A stretch of 64,000 nucleotides of DNA from an uncultured Campylobacter sp. (lineage in GTDB: Bacteria > Campylobacterota > Campylobacteria > Campylobacterales > Campylobacteraceae), in assembly GCF_963526985.1 (NCBI RefSeq), contig NZ_CAURPW010000003.1, positions 124,001 through 188,000 on the forward strand. The letters are read 5' to 3'. The position numbers and the translations under genes are program-made. Each line of letters starts with the position of its first letter. The stretch's first letter is position 1. The notes beneath the pieces were generated by a model, which searched no databases, was not told the DNA's origin, and saw nothing but the letters and a program-made list of their open reading frames with translations. This document shows, piece after piece, positions 52,287 through 61,290 of this stretch.

Positions 52287-52587
52287 AACCGCCACCGAGC
52301 GGGAGCGAGACGTCGCCCTTAAGGAAAAACCCGAATTTCCGCACAAATTTAAGGTTATTTTGTTAAACGACGACGTTACGAGCATGGATTTCGTGGTTAG
52401 CGTGCTGGTAGAGATTTTTAATTGCGATATGCAAAGCGCGGTAGCCGTGATGCTAAAAATACACAACGAAGGTAGCGGGGTGGCGGGCGTCTATACTAAA
52501 GAGATTGCCCAAACCAAACAAAACCAAACGCTAAAAGCCGCAGCCGCAGCAGGCTATCCACTAAAGGCCGTCGTCGAGGAAGAGTAG
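52276..52587 (+). CDS. clpS: ATP-dependent Clp protease adaptor ClpS
   Basis: 103 residues. VILLNDDVTSMDFVVSVLVEIF (about 29-50) holds the Asn/Asp pair and Met that bind N-terminal Leu, Phe, Tyr or Trp; MLKIHNEGSGVAGVYTKEIA (about 60-79) follows. Presents N-degron substrates to ClpA, whose gene is next. Completes an N-end-rule set with aat. Confidence 0.96.
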   Translation: MPAKTATERERDVALKEKPEFPHKFKVILLNDDVTSMDFVVSVLVEIFNCDMQSAVAVMLKIHNEGSGVAGVYTKEIAQTKQNQTLKAAAAAGYPLKAVVEEE

Positions 52588-52630
52588 CCCGTAAAAACGG
52601 GCGCGCAAAAGGTGCAAAGAGGAGGAAATA

Positions 52631-54799
52631 ATGTTTGACTCGGATTTAAGCTATCTTTTAGAAAAGGCCGGGCAGTTTGCCTACTCGAATTTTCACGAGT
52701 ATCTAACCAGCGAGCACGTGCTTTTCGTGCTGGTAAATTTAAACGAAGAGACTAGAGATATCTTAGCCGGCGCGGGTCTAACCGATGTCGAGGGACTAAA
52801 AAGCGATCTAAAAAACTATCTACTGCAAACCAACGAGCAAGTCCCGCACCACAAACAGCCGCGCATGACGGTGCTTTTGGAGCAAATTTTTAAAGAGCTA
52901 AACACCGAGCTAAAGGACAAAAATGTCGGCATCAGAGATTTGCTCTTTAAAATCGCAGCCAGAGGCGACACGTACGCGGCTAAAATTTTAGAATTTTACG
53001 ACGTCGATGCGCAAAAGATCAAACAGCGCGCAAAAGACGACGACAAGCAGGCTCGCGCTAAAAACTTCCAAAACCTCGCTAAATACTCGTCAAATTTAAC
53101 CAAACTAGCAGCCGAGGGCAAGATCGATCCGATCATCGGGCGCGAAAACGAGCTAGCAAGGCTAATGCAAACGCTAAGCCGCCGCAAGAAAAATAATCCG
53201 ATCCTAGTAGGCGAAGCGGGCGTGGGCAAAACAGCCGTAGTCGAGGGGCTCGCGCTAAAAATCGCAAGCGGCGATGTACCGCAGCAGCTAAAGCAGGCGC
53301 AAATTTTCGCCCTGGATATCGGCGCGATGATAGCGGGCACGAAGTACCGCGGCGACTTTGAAAAACGCCTAAAAGACGTGATGGACGAGGTTGCCGAGCA
53401 AGAGGACGCGATAGTTTTTATCGACGAGATCCACACGATCGTGGGCGCAGGAGCTACGAGCGGCGGCGGACTTGATATGTCAAATTTACTAAAGCCAGCG
53501 CTTGCAAACGGCTCGCTTCGCTGTATCGGAGCGACGACGTACGCGGAGTATCGCAGCTTTTTTGAAAAAGAAAAAGCCCTCTCGCGCAGATTTGCCAAAA
53601 TCGACGTCGTAGAACCGAGCGCGGACGAAAGCGTCGAGATCCTAAAAGGGCTTCGCGCCAAATACGAAAGCTTTCACGGAGTCAAATTTAACGACGAAAT
53701 TTTAACTAAAAGCGTAGAACTAGCCAAAAAGTACCTAAACGATAGATTTTTGCCAGATAGCGCCATCGATCTCATCGACGAGGTCGGCGCGGCTCTAGCC
53801 CTACAAAACAAAACCAAAACCGTGAAAATGTCCGATCTAAGCGCTATTTTAAGCAAGATGGCAAATATCCCCGATACCAATCTAAAATCTGATGCCGCAA
53901 CAAATTTGAAAAACCTAGCCCAAATGCTGAAGTCCGAAATTTTCGGCCAAGACGAGGCCGTAGATACGCTAGTAGCGGCGATCAAGCGCTCGTATGCGGG
54001 ACTAAAGCAACCAAACGCGCCTGTGGGAGTGTTTTTATTTACGGGCTCGAGCGGCGTGGGCAAAAGCGAGCTAAGCGCGGCTCTAGCGCGAAATTTAGGC
54101 GTGCATTTCGAGCGGTTTGATATGAGCGAATACATGGAAAAACACAGCGTCTCGCGTCTCATCGGCGCGCCTCCGGGATATGTCGGTTTTGAAGAGGGCG
54201 GTATACTCACAAATGCCGTTAAAAAGCACCCCTATAGCGTAATTTTGTTTGACGAGATCGAAAAGGCCAGCGACGAGATGATAAACGTCTTTTTGCAAAT
54301 TTTTGACGGCGCGAGCCTTACCGATAACACGGGCGCAAAGAGCGATTTTCGCAACGCCGTCATCATAATGAGCTCAAATTTGGGCTCAAAAGAGGCTGCG
54401 ACGCTAGGCTTTAGCAAAGACGAAAGCGGTAAAGCGGACTCCGCGGTAAAGGGATTTTTTAGCCCCGAGTTTCGCAACCGCATCGATAAAATCGTGCATT
54501 TTAACGACCTTGGCGAGGACGCGCTAAGCCTCATCGCGCAAAAGATAATTAACGAGATAAACTCAAGTCTAGCCGAGAAAAAAGTCGTCCTAAAAGCCTC
54601 CGCCGAAGCCAAAAAATACCTCTGGCAAAAGGGCTATAGCAAGGAATTCGGCGCCAGAAATCTAAAACGCCTAGTGCAAGACGAGATCTCGACCAAGCTT
54701 AGCGACGAGATACTTTTCGGCGCACTAAAAAACGGCGGCGTCGCAAATATCGCGCTAAAGGGCGGCGAGCTGGCGTTTAAATTTGAAACTCTAAAATAA
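52631..54799 (+). CDS. clpA: ATP-dependent Clp protease ATP-binding subunit ClpA
   Basis: 722 residues. N-domain 1-140. First AAA+ module with GEAGVGKTA (about 194-202) and DEIHTIVGAG; second with GSSGVGKSE and DEIEKAS. A ClpP-contact loop of LGF type (TLGFSKDES) lies in the second module. Unfolds ClpS-delivered proteins for ClpP. AAAGAGGAGG precedes the ATG; 43 bases after clpS. Confidence 0.97.
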   Translation: MFDSDLSYLLEKAGQFAYSNFHEYLTSEHVLFVLVNLNEETRDILAGAGLTDVEGLKSDLKNYLLQTNEQVPHHKQPRMTVLLEQIFKELNTELKDKNVGIRDLLFKIAARGDTYAAKILEFYDVDAQKIKQRAKDDDKQARAKNFQNLAKYSSNLTKLAAEGKIDPIIGRENELARLMQTLSRRKKNNPILVGEAGVGKTAVVEGLALKIASGDVPQQLKQAQIFALDIGAMIAGTKYRGDFEKRLKDVMDEVAEQEDAIVFIDEIHTIVGAGATSGGGLDMSNLLKPALANGSLRCIGATTYAEYRSFFEKEKALSRRFAKIDVVEPSADESVEILKGLRAKYESFHGVKFNDEILTKSVELAKKYLNDRFLPDSAIDLIDEVGAALALQNKTKTVKMSDLSAILSKMANIPDTNLKSDAATNLKNLAQMLKSEIFGQDEAVDTLVAAIKRSYAGLKQPNAPVGVFLFTGSSGVGKSELSAALARNLGVHFERFDMSEYMEKHSVSRLIGAPPGYVGFEEGGILTNAVKKHPYSVILFDEIEKASDEMINVFLQIFDGASLTDNTGAKSDFRNAVIIMSSNLGSKEAATLGFSKDESGKADSAVKGFFSPEFRNRIDKIVHFNDLGEDALSLIAQKIINEINSSLAEKKVVLKASAEAKKYLWQKGYSKEFGARNLKRLVQDEISTKLSDEILFGALKNGGVANIALKGGELAFKFETLK

Positions 54800-54817
54800 G
54801 CGGACGCGGGGTCAAAT

Positions 54818-55477
54818 TTGGAAAAAATTTATAACTTCCCAGACCCCGCAAACGCCCCTGCAAACTCACCTTTAGCCGTCGGCGGCGACCTAAGCGCCGA
54901 TGCTCTTTTGCAAGCTTACGACAAAGGCATTTTCCCATGGTTTTTGCCAGGCGAGCCCATATACTGGTGGTCGCCAGATCCCCGCGCGGTGCTAGCTCCA
55001 AGCGAGGTGCGCGTGCAAAAAAGCATAAAATCCGCGCTTAAAAAATTTGAAGTGCGATTTGACTACGACTTTGAAAATTTTCTAAAAATCTGCAAAAGCG
55101 AGCGCGAAAAAAAGGGGCCCACGTGGCTAAGCGAAGAGATCGTGCGCGCATACGTAAATTTGCACCGCCTAGGCATATCGCACAGCGTGGAGGTTTACGA
55201 GAACGGCGAGCTAACGGGCGGACTTTACGGGCAAATTTTCGGCAAGGTCTTTTGCGGCGAAAGTATGATTAGCCTAAAAACGGGCGCGTCAAAGGTTGCT
55301 CTCATCGCGCTTTGCCGCGCTTTAAAGCCGTTTAGTTTTCTCATCGACTGCCAGGTTATGAACGAACATCTAAAATTTATGGGCGCAAAGGCAACGAGGC
55401 GAAGCGAGTTTTTAGCCAAATTTAACGAGCTAAAAAATCAGCCTAGCGGGTTTGGCGAATTTAAAAATTTACTCTAG
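54818..55477 (+). CDS. aat: Leucyl/phenylalanyl-tRNA-protein transferase
   Basis: Adds Leu or Phe to proteins with N-terminal Lys/Arg, marking them for ClpS-ClpA. 219 residues: NFPDPANAPANSPLAVGGDLSADALLQAYDKGIFPW (about 5-40, given as the signature) and WWSPDPRAVL (about 49-58), then EVYENGELTGGLYGQ and FCGESMISLKTGASKVA (about 147-163). The start is TTG at 54818. Position next to clpA and clpS makes a complete N-degron module. A sigma-54 promoter for flgB starts just after its 3' end. Confidence 0.96.
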   Translation: MEKIYNFPDPANAPANSPLAVGGDLSADALLQAYDKGIFPWFLPGEPIYWWSPDPRAVLAPSEVRVQKSIKSALKKFEVRFDYDFENFLKICKSEREKKGPTWLSEEIVRAYVNLHRLGISHSVEVYENGELTGGLYGQIFGKVFCGESMISLKTGASKVALIALCRALKPFSFLIDCQVMNEHLKFMGAKATRRSEFLAKFNELKNQPSGFGEFKNLL

Positions 55478-55479
55478 TT

Positions 55480-55496
55480 TTGGAACGCCTTTTGCT
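55480..55496 (+). promoter_or_regulatory. Sigma-54 promoter of flgB
   Basis: TTGGAACGCCTTTTGCT: GG at 55482-55483 and GC at 55494-55495 with exactly ten bases between, and the TTGCTT -12 box. It lies 38 bases before the flgB ATG. In Campylobacter rod genes are RpoN/FlgR-dependent, so this fits. Confidence 0.85.
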
Positions 55497-55532
55497 TATT
55501 ATCTCGTAAAATTTAGAGAAAAAGGCAGGAAA

Positions 55533-55970
55533 ATGTTCGCAGGTATCCAAACCTCAAAATCAAGACCGCTCGTAGAAAGCGCGCTGGCAAGCAGAAATTT
55601 ACGCCAACAGATGATTTCTAGCAACATAGCAAACATCGACACGCCTTTTTACAAAGCCCGCGATATCGCGTTTGAAGCGGCCTTGTCGCAAACGGCGCAA
55701 GAAATCTACGGCAAAGACGAGAATAAAATTTTAAAACTCGCGCAAACGGACGATGCGCACTTTCCTCGCGTAGATTTTCCGGCGTCAAACGGTGCGACGA
55801 TATTTTTACGCGACGGACACATGGCGCGAAACGACGCAAACACAGTCGATCTAGACGTCGAAACGACGGAGCTTAGCAAAAACGCGATAATGATAACCGC
55901 GCTTGACCGCGCCATGAGGCAAAGCGGCCAGATATTTAAAAACGTGGTTGATGCCAGCAGCAAAATTTAA
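55533..55970 (+). CDS. flgB: Flagellar basal-body rod protein FlgB
   Basis: 145 residues from the ATG at 55533, preceded by GGCAGGA and located downstream of the sigma-54 site; a longer frame from 55452 overlaps aat and the promoter, so it is rejected. The N-terminal LASRNLRQQMISSNIANIDTPFYKARDI (about 17-44) is the FlgB/FlgC family signature, and LSKNAIMITALDRAMRQS near the C-terminus forms the second coiled-coil half. Proximal rod component. Confidence 0.96.
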   Translation: MFAGIQTSKSRPLVESALASRNLRQQMISSNIANIDTPFYKARDIAFEAALSQTAQEIYGKDENKILKLAQTDDAHFPRVDFPASNGATIFLRDGHMARNDANTVDLDVETTELSKNAIMITALDRAMRQSGQIFKNVVDASSKI

Positions 55971-55979
55971 GGATAGATT

Positions 55980-56477
55980 ATGAGTAATTATTTAAGCGAC
56001 TTTGATATCAGCGGATACGGACTAAGCGCACAGCGCTTTAGGATGAACGTCATTAGCTCCAACATCGCCAACGCAAACACCGTGCGAACGGCAGAAGGCG
56101 GACCGTATAGACGCCGCGAAGTGATATTTAAGGCAGTTGATTTTGATAGCGTGCTGAACGACGAAGTGGCGAAAAAACACAACTTGCTCGAATACGAAAA
56201 TCCGCTAGACGATAAATTCTATACAAAAGACGCAAAACCTGCTATAATGAGCGTCGTAGTTGACAAGATAGTGCGCGACGACAAGGACTTTAAGCTAAAA
56301 TACGATCCGTCTCACCCCGACGCCGACGCGAGGGGCTACGTAGCGTACCCAAATATCAATCCCGTCATCGAAATGGCGGATCTGATCGAAGCTACGCGCG
56401 CCTATCAGGCAAACGTTTCGGCGTTTCAGTCGGCTAAAACGATCGCTCAAAGCGCGTTAGAATTATTACAAGGTTAA
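55980..56477 (+). CDS. flgC: Flagellar basal-body rod protein FlgC
   Basis: 165 residues: SGYGLSAQRFRMNVISSNIANANTVRTAEGGPYRRREV (about 11-48, the family signature) and C-terminal MADLIEATRAYQANVSAFQSAKTIAQSALELLQG. Proximal rod. Follows flgB by nine bases, with AAGGATAG before the ATG. Confidence 0.97.
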   Translation: MSNYLSDFDISGYGLSAQRFRMNVISSNIANANTVRTAEGGPYRRREVIFKAVDFDSVLNDEVAKKHNLLEYENPLDDKFYTKDAKPAIMSVVVDKIVRDDKDFKLKYDPSHPDADARGYVAYPNINPVIEMADLIEATRAYQANVSAFQSAKTIAQSALELLQG

Positions 56478-56482
56478 ATTTT

Positions 56483-56785
56483 ATGACAAACATAGATAAA
56501 ATCGGCTCGGTTGCTTCGCCGTTTGAAAAAAAAGAAGCAAATACTCTGCAAAATCAAAAAGGCGAGTTAAATTTCGGCAATGTGCTAGATAGCTCGCTAA
56601 AAGAGCTAAACGAGATACAAATCAACGCGGACAAAGCTATCGCCGATCTAGCGACTGGCGAGGTAAAAGACCTGCACCAAGCCGCTATCGCTATCGGCAA
56701 GGCCGACACGTCGATGAAGCTTATGCTAGAGATCCGCAATAAGGCTCTAAGCGCGTATAAAGAAATCTCAAGAACGCAAATTTAA
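56483..56785 (+). CDS. fliE: Flagellar hook-basal body protein FliE
   Basis: 100 residues, the MS-ring/rod junction protein. Family match is the C-terminal part: DLHQAAIAIGKADTSMKLMLEIRNKALSAYKEISRTQI. The N-terminus is variable, as is usual. Five bases after flgC; pbpB follows three bases later. Confidence 0.95.
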   Translation: MTNIDKIGSVASPFEKKEANTLQNQKGELNFGNVLDSSLKELNEIQINADKAIADLATGEVKDLHQAAIAIGKADTSMKLMLEIRNKALSAYKEISRTQI

Positions 56786-56788
56786 CCC

Positions 56789-58666
56789 TTGAATCGGCGA
56801 AAATCTGAAACTATCGGCCTTTTCCTGCTGATTTTAGGGCTTATCGGTATATTTTTAGCGGTTGTTTTTTATCGCTCTAATATCGAAAGACGCCTGCCTA
56901 AACTTGAAACCAGCGAAGTAAATACCGCTCTTCGCGGCAACATCATAACCAAAGACGGCTTTAGCGTGACCGGGTCTCAAAAGCTATACAAAGTCACGCT
57001 AGACGTTAGAAATATCGATCCCGACAAAAAAGATTTGTTTATAAGACTCTACTGCATCTATAGCGGCGACGATGAAAAATCCGTTAGAAAAATCATAGAC
57101 CAAGCAAAGGGCGCAGTAACGCTATCCTATAAAATCGACGCTAGAGGCGCGGCGTATCTACAAGAGCTATCCAGAAAACTGTACAAAAAGAAAATTTTTA
57201 TCTCTTACGAAGACCCAAATACTGGCGTAGCCGTGCTACGCGGTATGAATATCGTAGAAAGCGGAGAAAGTAGGCAATACGTAGCCGCAAATGCGCTAAC
57301 GCCGATGGTAGGTTACGTAAAAAAGATAGAAAAAGACGGCATAACGAAAACTCAAGGCGTAAAAGGCGTAGAAAAAGCCTACGAGTACTATATCTCGCCT
57401 ATACAAGACGCCAAACTGCTAGGCCCAAAAGACATCGGAAATAACATTATCTTAACAAGCGATTCAAATTTAGCTAACCGCGTAGACGGCTACGACGTCA
57501 TACTAAATGCTTCGCTCAAATTCCAAACTAGGCTCGAGCAAATCATCGACGAAAAGAAGGAATTTCTAAACGCAAAAGAGATAATCGTGGGCGTCATGGA
57601 CTCAAAAACCGGCGGCCTGCTAGCGCTTGCGAGTACGTCGCGATACGATCCTTCAAATATCAGAAAACAAGATTATAAATTTTTAAATTCATCCGCTACG
57701 GAGTACGCGTACGAGGTTGGATCGGTTTTTAAGCCGTTTATATTTGCCGTTCTTTTGGCAAACGACAAAATCAATCCGCTAGAGCGCATAAACACCTACA
57801 ACGGCGTCTATCAGCTAGGAAAACGCACGATAAAAGACACTCACCCGGAGCCCTTCCTCACGGCCGAGGACATCATCGTATATAGCTCAAATATCGGTAT
57901 GATACAAATAGTCCAGCGCTTAGACGGAGCTCAAATTTACTCAGGACTACAAAGCTTTGGCTTTACACAAAAAACAGGCATCGATATGCCATACGAGCAA
58001 GTCGGAAATATGCCGCCCGTAGCTAAGCTAAATTCTCAAATTTATAAAGCCACGATCAGCTACGGATACGGCTTACAAGCTACTTTTATCCAGCTTTTAA
58101 AGGCGTATAACGTGTTTAATAATAAGGGCATAATGGTAACGCCAAAGGTCGTGGACTCGCTTTATAAAGACGGCAAATTCTACGTAGTAAACGACCCCAA
58201 ACCCGTTACCGTGCTTTCTGCAGAAGCCGCAGAGCGAATGAAACGCATCCTAATAAAAACCGTAGAAATCGGTACGGGCAAAAGAGCCAAGATAGAAGGA
58301 CTAGAAATCGGCGGCAAAACCGGAACCGCGCACATCGCGACGACGGGCGGCTACGGCAATACCTACAACGGATCGTTTTTCGGCTTTGCTAACGACTCTC
58401 GCGGCAACTCATATACCATCGGCGTTTTAACCAGAGAACCCAAAAAGCCTTATTATTACTTCGGCGCACAAAGCGCCCTACCGACATTTAGGGCGGCAGT
58501 CGAGCTGATGGTGGAGGAAGGGTTTTTAAAACCGGATGAAAATTTAACCGCGCCGCAGACGACAACTACGCCCGAGTCTATCACAGCTGCTGCGAATGCG
58601 ACGCAAAAGCAACCCGCGCAGACAAATCAGGATAAAAAACAGACCGCGACTAAAGCCAAAAAATAA
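56789..58666 (+). CDS. pbpB: Penicillin-binding protein transpeptidase (FtsI/PBP2 family)
   Basis: 625 residues. One N-terminal membrane helix (about 10-29), a pedestal domain, then the transpeptidase: SVFK (catalytic Ser, in YEVGSVFKPF), SSN (in IVYSSNIGMI) and KTGTA (in IGGKTGTAHI). The C-terminal tail (about 590-625) is Ala/Gln/Thr/Lys-rich and low-complexity. Start is TTG three bases after fliE. Synthesises septal peptidoglycan cross-links in the periplasm. Association with flgB-flgC-fliE matches C. jejuni Cj0525-Cj0528 (recalled). Confidence 0.93.
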   Translation: MNRRKSETIGLFLLILGLIGIFLAVVFYRSNIERRLPKLETSEVNTALRGNIITKDGFSVTGSQKLYKVTLDVRNIDPDKKDLFIRLYCIYSGDDEKSVRKIIDQAKGAVTLSYKIDARGAAYLQELSRKLYKKKIFISYEDPNTGVAVLRGMNIVESGESRQYVAANALTPMVGYVKKIEKDGITKTQGVKGVEKAYEYYISPIQDAKLLGPKDIGNNIILTSDSNLANRVDGYDVILNASLKFQTRLEQIIDEKKEFLNAKEIIVGVMDSKTGGLLALASTSRYDPSNIRKQDYKFLNSSATEYAYEVGSVFKPFIFAVLLANDKINPLERINTYNGVYQLGKRTIKDTHPEPFLTAEDIIVYSSNIGMIQIVQRLDGAQIYSGLQSFGFTQKTGIDMPYEQVGNMPPVAKLNSQIYKATISYGYGLQATFIQLLKAYNVFNNKGIMVTPKVVDSLYKDGKFYVVNDPKPVTVLSAEAAERMKRILIKTVEIGTGKRAKIEGLEIGGKTGTAHIATTGGYGNTYNGSFFGFANDSRGNSYTIGVLTREPKKPYYYFGAQSALPTFRAAVELMVEEGFLKPDENLTAPQTTTTPESITAAANATQKQPAQTNQDKKQTATKAKK

Positions 58667-59272
58667 TCGCGAGCGAAACTAGGCGCCGCGTCTGCGTATT
58701 TCAAAAGACCCGCGCTTTTACTTGCTTTGCCGCGTTTTTCGTATTTATCCAGGTAAATTTGCTGCTAATGCTATCTTAGCCTACCTAGAAAATCTATACG
58801 TTTGTAACCCTGCTAAATACGCCAAAACGCGCCGTCTTAGTATAAACGCAAAAGCCATCTGCTTAAATTTACGCAAAAGCGCAATGCAAAAGTAGATCCT
58901 AAATTTACTAAATTTATAAAAATATTTTGATACAATAAAACGGCTATGCGCCAGGCGTGCTGCAGTATTTCAAGAAAAATTTAGCCGCGAATCGCCGCTT
59001 GCTTGCAAAAGGCTACCGACGCGCAATGATCCTCAAACGGCTAAATGCACCATTTGGCGCGGCGATCGTTTTACGTTTGCGCCCATGGATGCAAACTAGC
59101 TGTAAATTAAGCGATTTGATATCGATTAAAACCTCATACAAAACGGCGGCGACGTAAAAGCGACGCATTTATCTTTATAATATAAGTCTAAAAAGGTCGT
59201 AAGCCTGATAAATCAACCCACAAATGCCAGATAAAACAAATTTTGCGTATTAGACGCGCTAAATTTTAAGAT
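58667..59272. other. Gene-free stretch, 600 bp
   Basis: No tRNA, terminator or gene recognised. A -10-like TACAAT near 58931 (plus) precedes an ORF (58957-59157) with no ribosome binding site and no family; I do not annotate it. Scattered stops in all frames suggest decayed coding DNA. Confidence 0.4.
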
Positions 59273-59461
59273 TTATTTAAATCCCATAAAGGCGCGCAGC
59301 CAGGCTAAATTCGGCCGATTGATAGGCTTGTGCTTTAATTTTGCTAATTTTTCCAAGCTAAAATCGCCCGCTCGTTTGCAAAATAATGCCGCGCTATAAG
59401 CCAAATTTCTATGCTCGGGTATCACGTCCGCGCGCTCTACGCTATCAAGCAGATAGCTACC
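59273..59461 (-). pseudogene. Orphan 62-codon open frame, probable gene remnant
   Basis: Open frame overlapping the YrdC stop by a few bases, in another frame: GSYLLDSVERADVIPEHRNLA... to ...AWLRAFMGFK. It has coding-like composition but no in-frame ATG start; the first possible start codons are non-standard or a GTG 11 codons in. It could be the C-terminus of a gene whose N-terminus was lost or shifted. I do not recognise the family. Confidence 0.35.
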
Positions 59462-59879
59462 TTATGCGCTTTAAGTTCGTTTTTGAAATTTTATATATTT
59501 TCGAGCTTTCGTTTTGGCTGAAATTTTGATCCACGATCTCGTCCGCCGCCGCCCTCGCCCACTCTTCGTCGAAGTTTTGTCCGTTTAAATTTGCGCTGCT
59601 GGAGTAGAGCCAGTCAAATTTGCTCAAAAACTCCTCGTGGGCGCACTCTTTTACGACGCGCACGGCTCTAGTGTTCGGATACAAAAACGTCGTTTTTCTA
59701 GCACGGCGCACTAAATTTTTAAATTTAGCAGGCACGCGAGCGAGATTTTTTAGCTCGCTAAACTTTGCCGTCGTTATGAGGCAGGGTTTGTCCGCCGCTC
59801 GGCGTTTGAGTACGTTTATCTCGCGAAAATCCTTGCTCAAAAATCCAGCCGTCGTATCGGTCTGCGCCAAATAAATCAT
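59457..59879 (-). CDS. Short Sua5/YciO/YrdC-like protein
   Basis: Start at ATG 59879 (MIYLAQTDTTAGFLS), with GGAG six bases upstream; the frame continues four codons further but only to a TTG. 140 residues. YLAQTDTTAGFLSKD and KPCLITTAKFSELKNLARVP are YrdC-like; YSSSANLNGQNFD (about 93-105) matches the tRNA threonylcarbamoyladenosine domain's SSSAN motif. Much shorter than TsaC/Sua5 (about 190+). Short YrdC proteins are common in Campylobacter, so it may be complete. tRNA t6A synthesis or a related nucleotide activity. Confidence 0.8.
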   Translation of the reverse strand: MIYLAQTDTTAGFLSKDFREINVLKRRAADKPCLITTAKFSELKNLARVPAKFKNLVRRARKTTFLYPNTRAVRVVKECAHEEFLSKFDWLYSSSANLNGQNFDEEWARAAADEIVDQNFSQNESSKIYKISKTNLKRIR

Positions 59880-60136
59880 ATTTTTCTCCAAATTTAATCT
59901 CTTAAACGCCGCTCACGCTCTGCTTACCGCAAATTTTGCTACGATTTTCGCCCGAAACGAGCGCATGAAAACGCCGCAAATCAGCGCCTAATTTTATCTA
60001 AAACTTAGGCCAAGCCTAGTTTTAATCGCACCCGAGCCGCCTCGCTTGCAAAAATTGCTTCTTCGAGCTTTTTCTTCTTTACAAAAAGGATGCGCTTATG
60101 ATTTGATTAAATTTGGCGCGATTAGGTCTTGCCGCG

Positions 60137-61044
60137 TTAAATTTTACGCCTTTTATCGTCCCTGGCCAGCAAAAATATGCACGAGATAATGAGCGTAAAG
60201 CCCGCAAAATCAAGAAACACAAACTCCGTCCCCAGCCAAAAATAGGCAAACGCCGCGGCGCTCACCGGCTCGATGCACGCGATCATGCTCGCCCTGCTCG
60301 CGCCTATTATCTTTAGCCCCGTCATGTAAAAGCTAGACGCGCATATCGTGCCTAAAATCACCACCGCGACAAGCGCACCGCAAAGCCGTCCGCATCGCTC
60401 ACGCCGCCTAGCTGCCAAACCCGCGTGTAAAGCGCAAGCGCACCGCCGCCGATAACCATACCCCAGCCTAAATTTAACGGGACGGGGTATTTTTGATTTA
60501 GCTTCGTTGGGATGAGACTATAAATCACGACGCCAAGCGCGCTAATGAGGCACCAAACCAGCGCCTCCGCGCTGATAACCAGCGAACCCGGATCGCCGTG
60601 AGTGGCTAGCAGCACGACGCCCAGCACCGCGAAAATGAGCGCGATGAGCTCGACCTTTTTAGGCACGCGTCGTTCTAAAAAGCAAACGACGGCAAGGATG
60701 AGCGCGGGCGCGGAGTACTGGATCACGGTCGCGACGGCGGCGTTTGAGAGCTCGACACCGCAAAAGTACGAATACTGCGTCATCATAAGCCCAAAAAACG
60801 CGTAGATGAGCAGCTGCGGCAACAGCGCGCGATCTTTTAGCGGTGCGAGGGCTAGGCGCGGCGAACGCGCTAAATAATACGCCACCATCGCAAGCCCGGC
60901 GAGGCCTAGGCGGTAGGGCACGAGCCAGTCGGCGCTAACGCCCTTTTGCGTGAACAGATACTGCCCGCAAACACTGCTAAATCCCCATAATGCGCCGCCA
61001 AGAAGCGTGATGAAAACGCCGAAAAATTCGCTCTGTGATCTCAT
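60137..61044 (-). pseudogene. EamA/DMT-family transporter disrupted by frameshift
   Basis: The first part (start ATG 61044, MRSQSEFFGVFITLLGG, AAGGCGG upstream) covers about six or seven helices of a ten-helix drug/metabolite transporter. It reads out of frame at SDADGFAVRLSRW and stops at 60358. The remaining helices (CGALVAVVILGTICASSFYMTG...EPVSAAAFAYFW) continue in another frame from about 60418 to 60137. The phase change equals loss of one base near 60380-60410. There is no long homopolymer there, so a real mutation or assembly error are both possible. EamA proteins export or import amino acids or metabolites. Confidence 0.88.
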
Positions 61045-61256
61045 TTGCCGCCTTAAATTTAAAGCCAAAGTATACAATCTTATGCTTAAGCTGGGGTTAA
61101 ATTTGGGGGTTTGGCAGGATTTGAGGCGAGCGTAAATGGCGGTTTAAATTTTGGACCAGCCAAGATGAGATTTTAAATTTTGGTTCGAGCAGAGTGGAGC
61201 TACAGGCATACAAACGCCTATGCTGCCTCGTGGCGGTCAAAGTCGTAAAAACGCTG

Positions 61257-61262
61257 TATAAT
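61257..61262 (+). promoter_or_regulatory. -10 element of the HNH-type gene
   Basis: TATAAT preceded by GCTG (extended -10), 29 bases before the ATG at 61291. It overlaps an upstream in-frame ATG at 61261, which is therefore unlikely to be the start. Confidence 0.65.
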
Positions 61263-61290
61263 GACAAAAATTTTTGATGAAGGAGAAAAG

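Noticed and set aside
58957..59157. 66-codon ORF with a GTG start
   Set aside because: No ribosome binding site, no family resemblance, in a region with stops in every frame.
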